A stretch of 64,000 nucleotides of DNA from Cellulomonas xiejunii (GCF_024508315.1 NZ_CP101987.1:2604001-2668000); one strand, 5' to 3'; positions 8,089-17,238 are shown, counted from the first letter of the stretch. Program-made: numbers and translations. The notes: a model not told the origin generated them from the sequence alone.

Positions 8089-9269
8089 TGACGACGACCG
8101 TGATCGAGGTCCGTGACGTCTCCAAGCGGTTCGTCATCCGCAAGGAGAAGTCACTCAAGGAACGCGTGGTCAACTTCGGCCGGTCCAACCTCCACAAGGA
8201 GGACTTCTGGGCACTGCGCGACATCTCCCTCGACATCTCGTCAGGGACCACCGTCGGTCTCATCGGACCGAACGGCTCTGGCAAGAGCACGTTGCTCAAG
8301 ATGATCGGCGGCATCCTGCAACCGACCAGCGGGCGCGTCCGCACCCGGGGGCGGATGGCCGCTCTCCTGGAGCTGGGCGCCGGCTTCCACCCCGACCTCA
8401 CCGGCCGGGAGAACGTCTACCTCAACGCCTCGATCCTCGGCGTGAGCTCCCGCGAGACGACCCGCCTGTTCGACGAGATCGTCGAGTTCTCCGGCATCGC
8501 GCCGTTCATCGACACCCAGGTGAAGTTCTACTCGTCGGGCATGTACGTGCGGCTGGCCTTCGCGGTGGCCGTCCACGTCAATCCCGACGTGCTGCTCGTC
8601 GACGAGGTGCTGGCCGTCGGTGACGAGCCGTTCCAGCGCAAGTGCATGGACAGGATCGCCCAGTTCCAGGCCGAGGGCCGCACCATCGTCCTGGTGTCGC
8701 ACTCGCTGTCCCAGGTCGGTGAGCTCTGCGACCGCGCCATCGTGCTGCGTGACGGCGCGATCGTCGCCGACGACCTGCCCCGGGTGGCGTTGCGCGTCCT
8801 GCGTGAGGACTACGAGGCCGCCCGTGTCTCGGAGGAGTCGACCCAGACCGTCGAGGAGCAGCCCGTCGCCGTCGTCGAGAAGGTCGCGGTCGTCGACGAG
8901 AACGACCGCCCTGTGCAGGAGATCCCCTCCGGCGGCGCGCTGCGTATCGCGGTGACCTACCGGTCGGACGAGCCGATCGACGACTGGCGGGCGGGCATCC
9001 GGATCGAGACCGCCCTGGCACAGGTGCTCTACGGGACCAACACGGTCTTCGCCGGCGTCGAGCTGCCTCCGCTCGACGGCGAACGCACCGTCGTCTTCAC
9101 CGTCCACGACGTCAACCTCGCGTCCGGTCAGTACTACGTCGCCGGCGCGATCGGCCGGCGCGACGGCACGCCGATCCACCAGGTGCAGCAGGGGGCGATG
9201 TTCTCCGTGACCTCGACCTCGCAGTCGTTCGGCGTCATGGACCTGGCGCCCACGATCACGGCAGTCTGA
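8088..9269 (+). CDS. wzt: Polysaccharide ABC transporter ATPase with C-terminal glycan-binding domain
   Basis: A 393-residue protein. The nucleotide-binding domain (1 to about 245) has Walker A GPNGSGKST at 60-68, the Wzt-type signature YSSGMYVRL, and Walker B VLLVDEVLAVGD. A further 140 residues form a beta-rich domain (about 255-393) that resembles the Wzt carbohydrate-binding domain, which in E. coli O9a and O8 recognises the capped end of the chain before export. Its presence beside a WbdD-like terminator suggests that only capped chains leave the cell (inference). It shares one base with wzm and is followed after 2 bp by a GT2 gene. Confidence 0.92.
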   Translation: MTTTVIEVRDVSKRFVIRKEKSLKERVVNFGRSNLHKEDFWALRDISLDISSGTTVGLIGPNGSGKSTLLKMIGGILQPTSGRVRTRGRMAALLELGAGFHPDLTGRENVYLNASILGVSSRETTRLFDEIVEFSGIAPFIDTQVKFYSSGMYVRLAFAVAVHVNPDVLLVDEVLAVGDEPFQRKCMDRIAQFQAEGRTIVLVSHSLSQVGELCDRAIVLRDGAIVADDLPRVALRVLREDYEAARVSEESTQTVEEQPVAVVEKVAVVDENDRPVQEIPSGGALRIAVTYRSDEPIDDWRAGIRIETALAQVLYGTNTVFAGVELPPLDGERTVVFTVHDVNLASGQYYVAGAIGRRDGTPIHQVQQGAMFSVTSTSQSFGVMDLAPTITAV

Positions 9270-9271
9270 CG

Positions 9272-10240
9272 GTGAGCCCGGGTCCGGGCGCCCTCGCCCG
9301 TGTCGTCGTCGTGTCGTGGAACGGTGCACACCTGCTGCCCACCGCGCTCGACTCCCTCGAGCGCCAGACGGTACGGGACCGCCTGGACGTCGTCGTGGTG
9401 GACAACGGGTCGACCGACGGCACGGCCGAGCTGCTGGCGACGCGCTACCCCGACGTCCGGCGCCTGGCGTCCGCGAGCAACCTCGGGTTCGCCGGCGGGG
9501 CCGCTCTCGGGATGGCGGACGCGCGCTGTCACGTGGTCCTGCTGAACAACGACGCAGCCTTCGCCCCCGACGCGGTCGAGCACCTCCTCCGCGCCCTGGA
9601 GGCGCCTGGGGTCGGGGCGACGACGGCGAGGGTCCTGCTCGCCGGCACCGACCCCGTGCTCGTCAACTCGACCGGCAACGTCGTCACACGCACCGGGAAC
9701 GGCGCAGACCGCGACTGGAGGGCGCCCCTCGGGTCGGAGTCGACCGACCCTGACGTGTTCGGCTTCTACGGCGGTGCCGCGGCATTACGGCGGGAGATGC
9801 TGGACGAGGTGGGGGGCTTCGACCCCTGGCTCTTCCTCTACTACGAGGACACCGACCTGTCGTGGCGGATGCGAGCGGCCGGCTGGACGGTGCGCTACGT
9901 CCCCGAGGCGGTCGCGCACCACGAGCACGCGGCGAGCTCGGGCACCGACACCCCCGTGTTCCGGTACCACAACACGCGCAACTCCCTCGTGGTCGCGACC
10001 CGCCACGCCCCCCTGCGCGTCGCCGCGATCTCAGCCGCCCGCCAGAGCGCCGGATGGTTGCGTGCCGCGCGTCGCGGCGGCTGGGCGTCGCCGGACGCCG
10101 TGGCGCGACGACGCGGTCTGACCGCCCATCTGCGACGACTCCCGCGCACGCTCGGGGAGCGCCGCCGCATGTGGCACGCAGCCCGCGTGGGCCGGCGCGT
10201 GGTCGCCCGGTACATCGGCCGGGACGCGCCGACGTCCTGA
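9272..10240 (+). CDS. GT2 family glycosyltransferase, rhamnosyltransferase type
   Basis: A 322-residue GT-A enzyme. It has the opening VVVVSWNGAHLL, VVDNGSTDGT, NLGFAGG and LLNNDAAF segments, and the acceptor-side YYEDTDLSWRM motif (about 188-198) typical of rhamnosyltransferase-like GT2 proteins. A basic C-terminus may bind membrane. The GTG start lies 2 bp after the wzt stop, so it is co-translated with the exporter and probably builds the exported chain. The actual sugar is not determined by sequence. Confidence 0.88.
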   Translation: MSPGPGALARVVVVSWNGAHLLPTALDSLERQTVRDRLDVVVVDNGSTDGTAELLATRYPDVRRLASASNLGFAGGAALGMADARCHVVLLNNDAAFAPDAVEHLLRALEAPGVGATTARVLLAGTDPVLVNSTGNVVTRTGNGADRDWRAPLGSESTDPDVFGFYGGAAALRREMLDEVGGFDPWLFLYYEDTDLSWRMRAAGWTVRYVPEAVAHHEHAASSGTDTPVFRYHNTRNSLVVATRHAPLRVAAISAARQSAGWLRAARRGGWASPDAVARRRGLTAHLRRLPRTLGERRRMWHAARVGRRVVARYIGRDAPTS

Positions 10241-10264
10241 TCGCCGCAGTCTGTTCGCCGCGAG

Positions 10265-10270
10265 TAGTCT
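10265..10270 (+). promoter_or_regulatory. -10 box TAGTCT upstream of the 776-aa GT4
   Basis: TAGTCT in the 61-bp gap; transcription would begin about 25 nt before the ATG at 10,302. Confidence 0.35.
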
Positions 10271-10301
10271 CATCCCGCACCCCTCCCCGGAACGGTGGTC
10301 C

Positions 10302-12632
10302 ATGCACGTCGTCGTCGTCAGCGCAGCGCTCTGCGCGGCCCAGGCCCGCTCGACCGTCGAGGACTGCGTCCGGGTGATGCCGGACGCCACGACTGTCGTG
10401 CTCGACCTCGACGGCTCGTACGTACCCGTGGGCGTCGAGCAGGTCGTGACCACGAGGGATCTCGACGTCCCCGACCAGGCGATGCACCGTCTGGCCGCCA
10501 CGCTGTCCGGCGCCGAGCTCGTCGCGGCCGCCCGGCCCATCGCCCTGACTGCGCTCGCAGGCCGACGGCAGCCAGACGAGATCCTGCTCTCGGTCGAGGC
10601 AGGTGTGCTTCTCTTCGCGGCGCCCGACGCGCTCGTCGCGGCCGCGGGACGCAGCGGAGCGGCCCTGGTGGTGCGCTCCGCGTTGCCCGTGCCGGACGAC
10701 GACCGCAGCCCCAGCGCGGCCCAGGTGCTCGACGCCGGAACCTGCTCGACGGCGATGGTGGCGGTTCGGGTGGACCGTGCCGACGTCGTCGCGACGTGGT
10801 CGGCCGCCACCAGCCCCGGGGGCATCGGCGGTCGTTGGGTCGACGCCCTCGGTGGCGGCGCGACGCGTGTGGACGATCCCGCACTCCTGCTCTCGGCGTG
10901 GTCGCTGGAGCCCGGCCACTCGCTGACCGACGGCGAGCCACCTGCGCTGGACGGGCGCCCCCTCGTCGCGGTCGACCTCAGCCGACTCGACCCGGACCAC
11001 CCGTGGCTGCTCGACGCCAGTCTGCCGGGCGACCCTCGCGGGCGTCTCAGCGACCACCCGGTGCTCGCCCGGATCGCCGCGGAACAGGCTGCGAGGTGGG
11101 CGGCGCAACCCACCGCCACGGCCTCACGCCTGTGGGACCGCACCGCCGACGGCATCCTCCTCGATCCGGCGATGCGTCGCCTCCTCGCGGCGCCGGGCGC
11201 ACCCGACCCGTTCGACGAGTCGCGCACCAGCGAGCTGATCTCCTGGCTGACCGTGCCCACCACCGACGGCGGGATCGGGCGCTACCTCCGCGCGCTGCAC
11301 GACCGCCCCGACCTGCGCGCCGCGTTCCCCCGCGTGCCCGGCCCCGATCTGCCCGGGTTCCTGTCGTGGGCCCGGACGCACGCCGTCGACGAGGGCTCAC
11401 CCCCTCGTGTGCTCGAACCGGCGCTCGCGGCCGTCAGGCCGCGTCCCGTGCAGCCCGGACGCCCGGCGCCGGGCGTCAACGTCGTCGGCTTCATGCGCGG
11501 TGAGCTCGGGATCGGGGAGTCCGCCCGCCTCCTCGTGTCGGCGCTGGAGGCCGCTGATGTCCCGTACTCGACACGGACCGTCGACCGGCACCTCCTGAGC
11601 AGGCAGCGAGCGACGCACGGGGCGGACACCGCCGGCACCCGGTACGACACCACTGTCGTGTGCGTCAACGCCGACCTCACGCCCACGGTGCTGGCGTCGG
11701 CGCGCGACGTCGTGGACGGCACCTACCGCATCGGCATGTGGTACTGGGAGGTCGAGGACTTCCCGGAGTCGCTGCACCCGAGCTTCGCCGCCGTGGACGA
11801 GGTGTGGGTCGCCTCGCAGTTCGTCCGGGAGGCCATCGCCGCCCACTCCCCCGTCCCGGTGCACGTCGTGCCGCCTCCGTTGCCGCAGCGCGGGCCTGCC
11901 CCCCGCCTCGGGCGGGCCGAGCTGGGGCTGCCCGACGCACCGGTGGTGCTCTTCAGCTTCGACTACCTCAGCACGATGGAGCGCAAGAACCCCCTCGGTG
12001 TCATCGAGGCGTTCCGGCGCGCGGTCCCCGCCGGCAGCGGCCCCGTCCTGGTGCTCAAGTCGATCAACGCCCACCTGCGCCCGCTCGAGGCCGAGCAGGT
12101 GCGGCTCGCCGCATCGGACCGGCCGGACGTCCTGCTGCTGGAGGACTACCTCTCGGCCGAGGCCCGCGACGCGCTCGTCGCCTGCTGCGACGTGTACATG
12201 TCGCTGCACCGGTCCGAAGGACTGGGCCTGACGATCGCCGAGGCGATGGCCTGGGGCAAGCCGGTCCTGGCCACCGGCTACAGCGGGAACCTGCAGTTCA
12301 TGACCCCCGCCAACAGCTACCTCGTGCCGTGGACCCCGACCCAGGTGCCGCCGGGGGCCGAGCCGTACCCGCAGGGGACCCGGTGGGCCGAGCCCGACGT
12401 CGATGCTGCCGCGGCCCTCCTGCGCGCGGTGCTCGACGACCCGGCCGACGCGGCGCACCGTGGTGCACGGGCCGCAGCGGACATCGCCGCGCTGCACTCG
12501 GCCACCGCAGCGGGTCGCGTCGTCGCCGGACGGCTCGCCCAGCTGAGGTCGACACGGCGTGGCCGTCCCCGCCGATACGAGCTCGCGCAGGCCCGGCAGC
12601 GGGTGGCAGCCATCCGCGCCGCGCTCGGCTGA
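10302..12632 (+). CDS. GT4 glycosyltransferase with a large unassigned N-terminal region
   Basis: A 776-residue protein. The C-terminal half (about 385-775) is a GT-B domain: it opens GVNVVGFMRGELGIGESAR, has the segment MWYWEVEDFP, and the EX7E motif EGLGLTIAE near 645. The first 380 residues contain no motif I recognise; they look like a degenerate alpha/beta domain (MHVVVVSAAL start) and could be a second, decayed glycosyltransferase or a docking domain. The usual length for this GT4 group is about 350-400. It closes the rightward exporter block and probably acts on the exported glycan. Confidence 0.85.
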   Translation: MHVVVVSAALCAAQARSTVEDCVRVMPDATTVVLDLDGSYVPVGVEQVVTTRDLDVPDQAMHRLAATLSGAELVAAARPIALTALAGRRQPDEILLSVEAGVLLFAAPDALVAAAGRSGAALVVRSALPVPDDDRSPSAAQVLDAGTCSTAMVAVRVDRADVVATWSAATSPGGIGGRWVDALGGGATRVDDPALLLSAWSLEPGHSLTDGEPPALDGRPLVAVDLSRLDPDHPWLLDASLPGDPRGRLSDHPVLARIAAEQAARWAAQPTATASRLWDRTADGILLDPAMRRLLAAPGAPDPFDESRTSELISWLTVPTTDGGIGRYLRALHDRPDLRAAFPRVPGPDLPGFLSWARTHAVDEGSPPRVLEPALAAVRPRPVQPGRPAPGVNVVGFMRGELGIGESARLLVSALEAADVPYSTRTVDRHLLSRQRATHGADTAGTRYDTTVVCVNADLTPTVLASARDVVDGTYRIGMWYWEVEDFPESLHPSFAAVDEVWVASQFVREAIAAHSPVPVHVVPPPLPQRGPAPRLGRAELGLPDAPVVLFSFDYLSTMERKNPLGVIEAFRRAVPAGSGPVLVLKSINAHLRPLEAEQVRLAASDRPDVLLLEDYLSAEARDALVACCDVYMSLHRSEGLGLTIAEAMAWGKPVLATGYSGNLQFMTPANSYLVPWTPTQVPPGAEPYPQGTRWAEPDVDAAAALLRAVLDDPADAAHRGARAAADIAALHSATAAGRVVAGRLAQLRSTRRGRPRRYELAQARQRVAAIRAALG

Positions 12633-12686
12633 CACCGGTCGGCCTCGCGCAGAGGCACGCGGTCGCCCGGCGCACCGCGCGTGGTC

Positions 12687-15185
12687 TCAGCCCCCGCCCA
12701 CCACGCGGCGCACCCGTCCCACGACGCGCCTCGACAGCTCTCGGGGACCACCCGCGGACAGGTAGTCCTTCGCGAGCCCGAGGTCGTCGCGCAGGCTCGG
12801 GCGTCGGCGCGTCCGACGCGACTGCCGCTCGTCCGCGCCCGCCGTGGACGGCACAGCGAGGTCGACGGCGCGGCGTGGCTGACGGCAGAACGCGACGAGC
12901 GGCTCGAGCACCCGCTGCCAGCGGTACTCCTGCGCGAGCGCGACGACGGCCTCACGGGCCGCGGACGCCGCCTCCTCGTCGAAGAGCATCTCCTCGAGTG
13001 CGCGCTCGAGCCCTTCGACGTCCTCCGCCTGCACGGCTCGTCCGAGTCCGCGTTCGCGGATGAGGCGCCCGAACGTGTCGCCGTCCGTCGCGACGAGCGG
13101 GAGCGACGCCCACATGTAGTCGAGGATGCGGGTCCGGAAGCTGAACTCGGTCTCGATGTGCTCGAAGTGCGTCGACACGCCGACGTCGGCGTCGAGCAGG
13201 TAGTCGGCCCGCTCCTCGTACGGCACCCAGCCCTCGTTGAAGAAGACGTGCGTCCCCTCCAGGCCGAGCTCGCGGGCCAGCTCCTGGACCTCCCAGGCGA
13301 CGCGCATGCGCGGCACGCCCGGATTGGGGTGGGACATGCCCATGAAGAACAGGCGGACCTCGGGATGCCGCTCCGCGAGCCGTCCGACCGCGCGCACGAG
13401 GGTCAGCGGATCGAACCAGTTGTAGATCCCGCCGCCCCAGAGGATGACCTTGTCGTCGGGTCCGATGCCGGGCACCGCGCCCTTGATGCCGTGCTTGCGC
13501 TGCACGGGCGGGTGGTCCTCGATCCCGAACGGCACGACCGCCAGGAGGTTCTCCAGTCCGGCGTCCTCGTCGTAGACGGCGGGGCTGACTCTCCCCTGTC
13601 CGGCGAGCTGGCCCAGCCAGAAGTCCCGCTGCTTCGACGACGCGCACATGAGGAAGTCCGCGCGACGCAGCTGCTCGTTGAGCGCGTACGTCGTCTCCGC
13701 CACGGCCCGCACCCGCTCCCGCGGCTCGAGGTCCTTGGCCTGCTCGAGCTGCTCGAGGTGCATGGGGTCGTAGATGTCGGCGACCACGATCTTGTCGCTG
13801 TCCTTGATCCACGGCGCGGTCTCGAGCAGGAAGCCCTGGAAGATGATGACGTCGGCCCACTCGGTCGGCTCACGCAGGCCGGCACCGGCTGCGTACTCGA
13901 CGGAGAAGTCGGGGCTGGTGCGCCGCGCGCCGCCGGTCGAGACGAGCCGCACGTCGTGGTCGGGAGCCAGGGCGCGAGCGATCTCCCACGCACGGATCGC
14001 GGGCCCTGCCATCCGCTCGAGCAGCGGTTCGCCGGTGACGACGAGGACGCGGTGACGGGCGGTGAAGTGCTCCTCGATGCCGAACGCGCGCACGAGGACC
14101 TCATGGGCCTCGAGGTACGAGGGCATGCCGTACGCAGGCTCCATCGCCTCCCGGAACAGCGGGAAGAGCTCACGGTCGCTGCGCCGCCGCCGGGCCTGCA
14201 GGTCGCGGCGCGTCTCGATGAGGGAGGGCAGCTGCTCGACGAGGTAGTCGATCGCGAAGGTCCCGGTCAGGCCCATCTTCGGCACCTCGAGGATGCCGAC
14301 GTCGTCCCCGCCGGGTGACCGCTGCAGGTCGAGCGCGGTCGCGTCGACACCGGCCCGCGCGAGCGAACGGCGAACCGACAGCGCCATCGCAGCGGGCAGC
14401 GCGCGGGCCAGCGACTCGTCGTCGTAGTTCTTGTAGATGCTGAGCAGCGCGTTCCGCTCGAGAAGGTAGCTCTCGCGGAAGTCGCCGAACTTCTTCATCG
14501 TCACGTGGTGCTTGTGGAACGCGACCGAACCCGGCACGTAGCGCACGCGGTGGCCGAGGAGGTTCAGGCGCCAGCCGAGGTCGACGTCCTCGTAGAACAT
14601 GAAGAACCGCTCGTCGAAACCACCGACCTCGCGATACAGCTCGGCCCGGACGAACATCGCGGCCCCGGTGCCGAAGAGGACGTCCTTGGGGGTGTCCCAC
14701 CGGCCGGTGTCGGGCTTCTCGACCTCCCGCTTGTAGCCCATGCCGAACCACGTGAGCGACCCGTCCACGTAGTCGACGAGCCGTCCCTCCCAGTCGAGCA
14801 CCTTGGAGGCGACTGCCCCGATGGTCGGGTCCTGCTCGAGCACCTCGACCGCCGCGGAGACCCAGCCCCGGTCCGGGCGCGCATCGTTGTTGAGGAACGC
14901 GACGTACTCCCCCGTCGCGTGCTGCACGCCGAGATTGCAGCCGCCCGCGAAGCCCAGGTTGCCGCCGGACTCGATGACGCGTGCTTCCGGCACGGCGGCG
15001 CGGATGCGGTCCGCACTGCCGTCTCCGGAGTCGTTGTCGACGACGAGGAGCTCGAGGCGGTCCGCCGCCCAGTCGACGTCACCGAACGCCCGCAGCGCGG
15101 TGATCGTGTCGTCCGCACCGCGGTAGTTGACGAGAACGACGGAGACGACCCCCGGTCGCAGGGTCGGCACCAACGCGTCGCTCAT
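12687..15185 (-). CDS. Bifunctional GT2-GT4 glycosyltransferase
   Basis: An 832-residue fusion. Residues about 10-290 are a GT2 domain (VVLVNYRGADD, VVDNDSGDGS, NLGFAGGCNLG, FLNNDARP, and FYEDVDLGWRL near 200). Residues about 390-760 are a GT-B domain of GT4 character (LVVTGEP start, VILWGGGIYNWFDP, and the donor-side IETEFSFRTRILDYMW). The GT4 half lacks the textbook EX7E and has E-X8-D instead. Two sequential additions by one polypeptide would fix the order of a disaccharide in the repeat. The ATG overlaps the stop of the upstream dehydratase gene (ATGA), so it belongs to the leftward dehydratase operon. The frame is open further upstream, but that overlaps the dehydratase gene. Confidence 0.9.
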   Translation of the reverse strand: MSDALVPTLRPGVVSVVLVNYRGADDTITALRAFGDVDWAADRLELLVVDNDSGDGSADRIRAAVPEARVIESGGNLGFAGGCNLGVQHATGEYVAFLNNDARPDRGWVSAAVEVLEQDPTIGAVASKVLDWEGRLVDYVDGSLTWFGMGYKREVEKPDTGRWDTPKDVLFGTGAAMFVRAELYREVGGFDERFFMFYEDVDLGWRLNLLGHRVRYVPGSVAFHKHHVTMKKFGDFRESYLLERNALLSIYKNYDDESLARALPAAMALSVRRSLARAGVDATALDLQRSPGGDDVGILEVPKMGLTGTFAIDYLVEQLPSLIETRRDLQARRRRSDRELFPLFREAMEPAYGMPSYLEAHEVLVRAFGIEEHFTARHRVLVVTGEPLLERMAGPAIRAWEIARALAPDHDVRLVSTGGARRTSPDFSVEYAAGAGLREPTEWADVIIFQGFLLETAPWIKDSDKIVVADIYDPMHLEQLEQAKDLEPRERVRAVAETTYALNEQLRRADFLMCASSKQRDFWLGQLAGQGRVSPAVYDEDAGLENLLAVVPFGIEDHPPVQRKHGIKGAVPGIGPDDKVILWGGGIYNWFDPLTLVRAVGRLAERHPEVRLFFMGMSHPNPGVPRMRVAWEVQELARELGLEGTHVFFNEGWVPYEERADYLLDADVGVSTHFEHIETEFSFRTRILDYMWASLPLVATDGDTFGRLIRERGLGRAVQAEDVEGLERALEEMLFDEEAASAAREAVVALAQEYRWQRVLEPLVAFCRQPRRAVDLAVPSTAGADERQSRRTRRRPSLRDDLGLAKDYLSAGGPRELSRRVVGRVRRVVGGG

Positions 15186-16156
15186 CCGTTCCTCCGTAGC
15201 AGCTCCAGGTCGTGGTCCACCATCCGTCCGACGATCTCGCTGAACGGGACCGTGGGTGACCAGCCCAGCTCGGCCAGCGCCTTCGAGGCGTCGCCCACCT
15301 GCTCCGCGGCCTCGGCGGGCCGCACGAACGAGGGGTCCACGCTGACCCGGTCCCGCCAGTCGGTCACCCCCGCTCGCTCCATGGCGGCCGCCACGAACTC
15401 CTCGACGCTGTGCGTGCGGCCGGTCGCGATGACGAAGTCGTCCGGGCGTCCGTGACGGATCGTTCGGACCATCGCGTCCACGTAGTCGGGCGCCCACCCC
15501 CAGTCGCGTCGCACGCTCAGGTCGCCGAGGACCAGGGTCCCGGCGCCCTCGTGCGCGATCCTCGCCGCGGCGGCGGTGATCTTGCGGGTGACGAACGTGA
15601 CCGGACGCAGCGGCGACTCGTGGTTGTAGAGCACGACCGTCGCGACATGCAGGTCCCGGCTGCGGAACACGGCCGCCATCTGGTGCGCGTACGCCTTCGC
15701 CGCCCCGTAGGGGGACAGCGGTGCCACCCGCGTGGACTCGTCCTGCGGCGTGCGGTCCGGGTTGCCGAAGATCTCGGCGCTCGAGGCCTGGAGGACCCGG
15801 ACCGGACGGCCCGTGCCGTCCTGCAGGCGCCGCGCGGCCTCGAACACGTTGACCGCACCCAGACCCGAGACCAGCCCGGTCTGCACGGGGTGCTCCCAGG
15901 AGTACGCGACCGAGCTGATGCCGGCCAGGTTGTAGACCTCGTCCGGCCTGACCTCGGCGAGGAGCTCGGAGATGCGCTCGCCATCGGTCAGCTCACCGAC
16001 GTGCAGCGTCACCCCCCCGGGGAGGGCCGGGGCGTGCGACGCCGCCTCGTCGGCGGAGCGCACGAGCCCGTGCACCTCGACCCCCTGCCCGGCGAGCACG
16101 CCGGCAAGGATCGTGCCGTCCTGCCCGGAGATGCCGGTGATGAACGCCCGTGTCAC
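15182..16156 (-). CDS. GDP-mannose 4,6-dehydratase family protein (second paralogue; may be the reductase)
   Basis: A 324-residue extended SDR. It has the nucleotide-binding GISGQDG at the N-terminus, catalytic SSAEIFG and YGAAK, and the family segments NHESPLR, VTRKI and RDWGWAPDYV. All resemble GDP-mannose 4,6-dehydratase (GMD), but a true GMD lies directly upstream. A likely division of labour is dehydratase followed by a GDP-4-keto-6-deoxymannose reductase giving GDP-D-rhamnose, or an isofunctional duplicate. The GTG start is 4 bp from the upstream stop. Confidence 0.82.
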   Translation of the reverse strand: MTRAFITGISGQDGTILAGVLAGQGVEVHGLVRSADEAASHAPALPGGVTLHVGELTDGERISELLAEVRPDEVYNLAGISSVAYSWEHPVQTGLVSGLGAVNVFEAARRLQDGTGRPVRVLQASSAEIFGNPDRTPQDESTRVAPLSPYGAAKAYAHQMAAVFRSRDLHVATVVLYNHESPLRPVTFVTRKITAAAARIAHEGAGTLVLGDLSVRRDWGWAPDYVDAMVRTIRHGRPDDFVIATGRTHSVEEFVAAAMERAGVTDWRDRVSVDPSFVRPAEAAEQVGDASKALAELGWSPTVPFSEIVGRMVDHDLELLRRNG

Positions 16157-16160
16157 CTGA

Positions 16161-17147
16161 TCACCGACCAGCCAGAGCGCGCTGCTCCTCCAGGTCGTTC
16201 TCGATCATCATCGTCACGAGGCCGACGAAGTCGACCTTGCGCTCCCAGCCGAGCTGCGCGTGCGCCTTGGCAGGGTCGCCGATGAGGAGGTCGACCTCGG
16301 CGGGCCGCATGAACCGCGGGTCCTGCTTGACGAGCGGGGCCCAGTCGTCGATGCCGACGTGGCGGAAGGCGATGTCGAGCAGCTCACGGATCGAGTGCGT
16401 CTCGCCGGTCGCGACCACGTAGTCGTCCGCCTCCGGCTGCTGCAGCATCCGCCACATGGCCTCGACGTAGTCACCGGCGAAGCCCCAGTCGCGCTTCGCG
16501 TCGAGGTTTCCGAGGGTCACGTGCTCCTGCAGACCGAGCGAGATGCGGGCCACGGCCTGCGTGACCTTCCGGGTGACGAACTCCGGGCCGCGGCGCGGCG
16601 ACTCGTGGTTGAAGAGGATGCCCGACGACGCGTGCATCCCGTACGACTCGCGGTAGTTGATGGTCATGTAGTGACCGAAGACCTTGGCCACGCCGTACGG
16701 CGACCGCGGCCACAGCAGCGTGCTCTCACGCTGCGGGACCTCCTGCACCTTGCCGAACATCTCCGAGGACGAGGCCTGGTAGAAGCGCACCTTCGCCGGG
16801 TCGTCCTGCGAGTAGAGGCGCACGGCCTCGAGGATGTTGAGCACGCCCTTGCCCGTCACCTCGGACGTGAGCAGCGCGTTCTCCCACGAGTACGCGACGA
16901 ACGAGATGGCGCCGAGGTTGTAGACCTCGTCCGGCTGCGCGACGTTGAGCGCGCGGATGAGGCTCGACATGTCCGTGAGGTCACCGGTGACCAGCTGCAC
17001 GCCGGGAACGACGCTCCGCACGAGGTCGTACTTCGGGTTGTTCTGTCCGCGGATCAACCCGTAGACCTCGTAGCCCTTGCCCAGCAGGAGCTCCGAGAGG
17101 TACAGGCCGTCCTGACCAGTGATTCCGGTGATAAGAGCGCGGGGCAT
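16161..17147 (-). CDS. gmd: GDP-mannose 4,6-dehydratase
   Basis: A 328-residue extended SDR that converts GDP-D-mannose to GDP-4-keto-6-deoxy-D-mannose. Motifs: GITGQDG (nucleotide binding), SSSEMFG and YGVAK (catalytic Ser/Glu and Tyr-x3-Lys), NHESPRRG, and RDWGFAGDYVEAM. The start is ATG 17147, preceded by GAGGA; an upstream in-frame ATG at 17177 lacks a ribosome site. First gene of the operon gmd - paralogue - GT2-GT4. The manA gene at 48,887 could supply mannose-6-phosphate for its substrate. Confidence 0.92.
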   Translation of the reverse strand: MPRALITGITGQDGLYLSELLLGKGYEVYGLIRGQNNPKYDLVRSVVPGVQLVTGDLTDMSSLIRALNVAQPDEVYNLGAISFVAYSWENALLTSEVTGKGVLNILEAVRLYSQDDPAKVRFYQASSSEMFGKVQEVPQRESTLLWPRSPYGVAKVFGHYMTINYRESYGMHASSGILFNHESPRRGPEFVTRKVTQAVARISLGLQEHVTLGNLDAKRDWGFAGDYVEAMWRMLQQPEADDYVVATGETHSIRELLDIAFRHVGIDDWAPLVKQDPRFMRPAEVDLLIGDPAKAHAQLGWERKVDFVGLVTMMIENDLEEQRALAGR

Positions 17148-17180
17148 GATTCCTCGTCGACGTCGGGGAGCGGTCACCCC

Positions 17181-17186
17181 ACCCTA
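17181..17186 (-). promoter_or_regulatory. -10 box TAGGGT for the gmd operon
   Basis: TAGGGT on the minus strand about 34 nt before the gmd ATG, leaving room for the GAGGA ribosome site. It lies back to back with the TATGAT box at 17,227. Confidence 0.4.
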
Positions 17187-17226
17187 GCGTCGTCCGCGGG
17201 CCGGGCTGCACGGCGGTGGCACGTCC

Positions 17227-17232
17227 TATGAT
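17227..17232 (+). promoter_or_regulatory. -10 box TATGAT, leaderless start of the small coiled-coil gene
   Basis: TATGAT, then CGTCCG (6 nt), then GTG at 17,239. It is the best match to the -10 consensus among the leaderless starts here. Confidence 0.65.
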
Positions 17233-17238
17233 CGTCCG

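Noticed and set aside
12633..12686. A terminator between the convergent GT4 and GT2-GT4 genes.
   Set aside because: Only a 5-bp stem (GCCTC/GAGGC) was found, too weak to call.
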